The translations under genes were made by a program, and so were the position numbers. 64,000 bases of DNA from Nissolia schottii (lineage: Eukaryota > Streptophyta > Magnoliopsida > Fabales > Fabaceae): the NCBI GenBank assembly GCA_003254905.1, contig QANU01083380.1, positions 1 to 64,000 of the forward strand, written 5' to 3'. Below are positions 61,601 through 64,000 of the stretch, in pieces (within the stretch, counting starts at the first letter, position 1; the number at the start of each line of letters is the position of its first letter). Below the pieces are notes generated by a model, which was given only the letters and a program-made list of their open reading frames with translations, did no database searches and was not told the DNA's origin.

Positions 61601-62302
61601 AATTTGAAGAGAATGAGGAGGCTCGGCATTGCTAATTTGAGGGAAGGCAGTGGGAGTTTGGTTTGTGATGCCATAAAGAACATGCCACACCTTGACTCAC
61701 TACTCATCAAGGCAACCGGAGAGGATCAAGTTCTTGAGCTGCAATCATTAGCCGATCCTCCTCTTCGCCTGCAATATCTTTTCCTAGATGGGCGTCTACA
61801 AGGTTTGCCAGGATGGATTTTCAGGCTTAAAAATCTTGTTATGTTGCGCTTGAAATGGTCAAGGCTAGCTCAAGATCCATTGCCTCTTCTTAAGGACTTG
61901 CCAGAATTGTTGCAACTCTATCTTCAAAGCTCCTGTGAAGGAGAAGAGCTACATTTTAAAGAAGGGTGGTTTCAGAAATTGAAAGAGCTAAGGTTGCGAA
62001 ACTTTGATGGTTTGAGGGCCTTAAAGATAGATGAAGGGGCGCTGCCTAACCTTGAAGAGCTGTGGCTAGGGCCATGCCCTCAGATGGAGGCAGTGCCAAA
62101 TGATGTCCAAAATTTGAAAGCTCTCAAGCATCTTTTTCTTCGCATGCCAAGTAATTTTGTGGATGATATTTCTGCCCTATTGAAGAGAAATAATCAAAAG
62201 ACTACGCTATATATTTTCTCAACTCACACCAGGTACGTACGGCCTCTAGTCTCTTTGTTAAAATTTTCATTTAATTATATGCATTTATTTAAGTGTGTTT
62301 GA
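58646..62302 (+). CDS. CC-NB-LRR (Rx/RPM1-type) resistance protein, NLR-3, with altered kinase 2 motif
   Basis: Two exons (58646-59222 and 60081-62302) give 932 residues. Order: Rx-type coiled coil with RETAFSLDDAVGFFLRKL (EDVID region), P-loop GEGGLGKTS at about 188-196, kinase 2 MVVFDNVQ at 270-277, RNBS-B SRIMITSRDKG, GVPLAI, RNBS-D CLLYFGLFPES, MHD-box RVHDLMHIF, then LRRs. Unlike NLR-1 and NLR-2, the second Asp of kinase 2 is Asn and the Trp is Gln, and the P-loop ends Ser instead of Thr. The intron splits the same P-loop Gly codon. The LRR end carries about 25 extra residues after LKRNNQKTTLYIFSTH. A good donor (CAG^GTACGT at 62232/62233) lies there, so the real C-terminus may be spliced differently. 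It is on the opposite strand from its paralogues, with shorter CC-NB linker sequence. Confidence 0.9.
59530..59578. repeat. End fragment of the NLR-2 intron hairpin repeat, in the NLR-3 intron
   Basis: CATACACTCATACATACACC with ATTAATAA matches the terminal block of the NLR-2 intron hairpin (ATACACTCATACATACA.CATTAATAA). Only one end is present, so no hairpin can form here. Confidence 0.6.
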
Positions 62303-62890
62303 ATCATATTTGATAAGATTAATTTCATGTATAAATGTATGTATTGATTTTGATTCCCTTGCTCACCAAATTTTCGTTGCTAAAAATTTGAACCAGCCGC
62401 TGGCAGGTTAAAGTTTGAAGGCTGATGATGGGGACTTTGGTGCTGCTGATGGAGAAGAAAATGGTGGCGTTAGGAATAAATGGCTCTTTTTTGTATGGTT
62501 AAGTTGAGTTTTTATTTTTATCTTTTCTTAAACTAAGTTTTTATGATTGTAAAAATAAAATCTAATACTGTTTGGCGTGTTATTTGTCAAATATTAAATG
62601 AACTTTTCTATTTGGCATTTACGATGAAATTAAGTAGAAGTTAACGGTTTTATAACTAAGCGTAAGCAAATAAAAAATATACATAAAGATCAATATGAAA
62701 ATGAAGGTAAAGTATAACAGTTAAACGCTGAAAAAATTTAAGAGTGGAGTGTAGTTTAAGCGTATAAACTTTTTATCATTGAACATTTTATGCGTATACA
62801 AACTTGCATGTTTAATATTGTTCGTTTTTTAGTTTGATAATGTTTATTTTTCTGTTGTGTAATGTTTGATTAAATACAATTAGATATTTT
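62303..62890. other. Spacer after NLR-3
   Basis: AT-rich. A short GC-richer stretch at about 62395-62490 could be a downstream exon of NLR-3 if the donor at 62233 is used (acceptor GCTGGCAG near 62400). Nothing else is recognised. Confidence 0.35.
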
Positions 62891-63712
62891 AGAATTGTGG
62901 AGGAGCTCATCTTTGAAGCAGCCAAGCGTTGCCTCGGCGAGGTGAGCGGCCTGAGGGGGTGCCAGAGTCGCGGTGATCTCAGCCATCAAGGGGGAGAATG
63001 GCTTGTGTGTGACAGGGTCAATCCCAATGCCTGATAGCTTCTTCTTGAGCTTTCGTGTTCCAGTGATTATTCACATCGTTGTCGGTTCGCCCTGGTAACT
63101 GGTGTGCTATCAGTGACCATCTAAACATCCATTTGAAATAACAAACCATTAAAGAGAATGGTAATTTGGACACAGTTATATGGACATCCGAATCGAATAG
63201 TAGAAAATTCAGGTAGGTGACTCGTGATGGAAGATGCTTGCACTCTCTAAAAATCGATATGGAAAATCTATATGTATGCGGATGCCAATTTTTCTTTTCC
63301 CAATAATTAATAAAGACAATTACTTAAGCCGCAAGGCAAGTAATAACAAGAGTGAAGACCTGTTACCAAAAACTGAGTGAAACTCGACAATGGTCTGCTC
63401 TTCGGGGTCTGAAAATCGGCCGTGTTTGAGATCAGGACGAAGGTAGTTAGTTAGTCCACCTTAGCCTGCGGCTCTTCCCACATCTCTGCAAGCCTAGTTC
63501 ATATACAAATTCACCACAACCAAAAATATGATTTATATCTAGTTGACATTGAATTATTGTAAGATAAAAGAGATTGAGATATGTTTTATATAAATTATTA
63601 CCAGCATTGTTAGGGATGAGACGCCAATTGCGGGTACCATGTTGAGCAATGTAGGATAAGAGCTTGTTGTCTTCCTCTGCTGTCCACTCTCCTCTTTTCA
63701 CCTTCTCCCCAT
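62891..63712 (-). pseudogene. Decayed R2R3-MYB gene (MYB80/MYB103-like), introns retained
   Basis: Three minus-strand exon blocks keep normal GT-AG borders: 63712-63602, 63493-63360 and 63120 to about 62891. They read [33 protein letters not shown], then [14 protein letters not shown], then WSLIAHQLPGRTDNDVNNHW and, in another frame, KKLSGIGIDPVTHKPFSPLM and PPQAAHLAEATLGCFKDELL. The R2 repeat wording and the conserved stretch after R3 match the tapetum regulator MYB80 (formerly MYB103). Breaks: after ATGGGGAGA the expected cysteine-rich segment is missing and the frame stops at once; a 4-bp duplication (TAAC) follows TGGACTAAC; one extra base lies after AACACGAAA. The usual Cys in CGKSCRLRW is Arg. 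Retained introns show it is a decayed genomic gene or duplicate, not a retrocopy. Confidence 0.85.
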
Positions 63713-63977
63713 TTTCTCTCTATATTCCTTTTTCTAATTCTCCTTTTTTATTTCCAAAGGAAAATGCTAATAATTGAAATATCAACTATAACGTAAGACT
63801 TGAAATAATTGTTTGTGTCTGTTTTGTATAATATTTTTATTGTAGTGTGCTGCTATTCTTTACATATATAAGGTCCAAAGTAGGCATCAAAGGGGCATGA
63901 TTTGATTTTTATTAAAGAATTCAACGCTGTGGAGCGCGCGAGAGGCAGGTAGTTAACCTACAATGTGCCTGGTCAAC

Positions 63978-64000
63978 TCTCTCTTTCTCTCTCTCTCTCT
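63978..64000. repeat. CT microsatellite at the window end
   Basis: A CT-rich tract of at least 20 bases runs off the window edge. Confidence 0.85.

Noticed and set aside
63447-63701. Intact short MYB gene
   Set aside because: The frame starts at a non-ATG codon and reads through an intron; the real exons show several breaks, so it is called a pseudogene.

Overview
The window looks like nuclear DNA of a eudicot plant. Genes carry GT-AG introns, intergenic DNA is AT-rich and full of small inverted-repeat transposons, and every recognisable protein is plant-type (RuvB-like 2, GID5/ARMC8, chloroplast RbcX, SIAMESE-related CDK inhibitor, NF-YA with a miR169 site, Rx/RPM1-type NLRs, R2R3-MYB). The general look suggests a legume, but nothing proves it. 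There is one unknown base at 3421 and one at about 53626.

Layout. 1-830: tail of an LTR-type fossil with a 123-bp tandem duplication. 3480-5170: two opposed arrays of a degenerate short repeat, probably a foldback element. 6.4-17.7 kb: three housekeeping genes, namely RuvB-like 2 (+), ARMC8/GID5 (+) and RbcX2-like (-). 17.7-31 kb: a repeat-rich spacer holding one small intronless gene, an SMR-type CDK inhibitor at 22.4 kb, plus several MITEs, one of them a hAT-type element with a perfect 8-bp target duplication. 31-35.5 kb: an NF-YA transcription-factor gene with a leader intron, an overlapping upstream ORF and a 3'UTR miR169-like site.

35.9-62.3 kb: a cluster of three related CC-NB-LRR resistance genes, two in tandem on the minus strand and one on the plus strand. 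All three are split at exactly the same base inside the P-loop glycine codon. Their introns and spacers are packed with inverted repeats: a near-perfect ~180-bp-arm hairpin in the second NLR intron, a foldback element upstream of the first NLR, and a 6.3-kb CACTA transposon with a CAA target duplication between the second and third. 56.3 kb: a short relic resembling the intron-exon 4 junction of the NF-YA gene. 56.8-57.5 kb: an array of about 21 short units with a higher-order arrangement. 62.9-63.7 kb: a decayed but intron-containing MYB80/MYB103-like gene.

How it fits together. The left third is conserved single-copy biology: chromatin ATPase, GID ubiquitin ligase subunit, Rubisco assembly, cell-cycle brake and CCAAT-box factor. 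The right half is an NLR cluster shaped by tandem duplication and dense transposon invasion. The observations most worth testing are the shared P-loop intron with its hairpin, the third NLR's altered Walker B motif, the NF-YA relic, and the combined uORF and miR169 control of NF-YA. Exon boundaries were read by eye from splice consensus and reading frame. They close in frame for all six multi-exon intact genes, but no transcript evidence was available.
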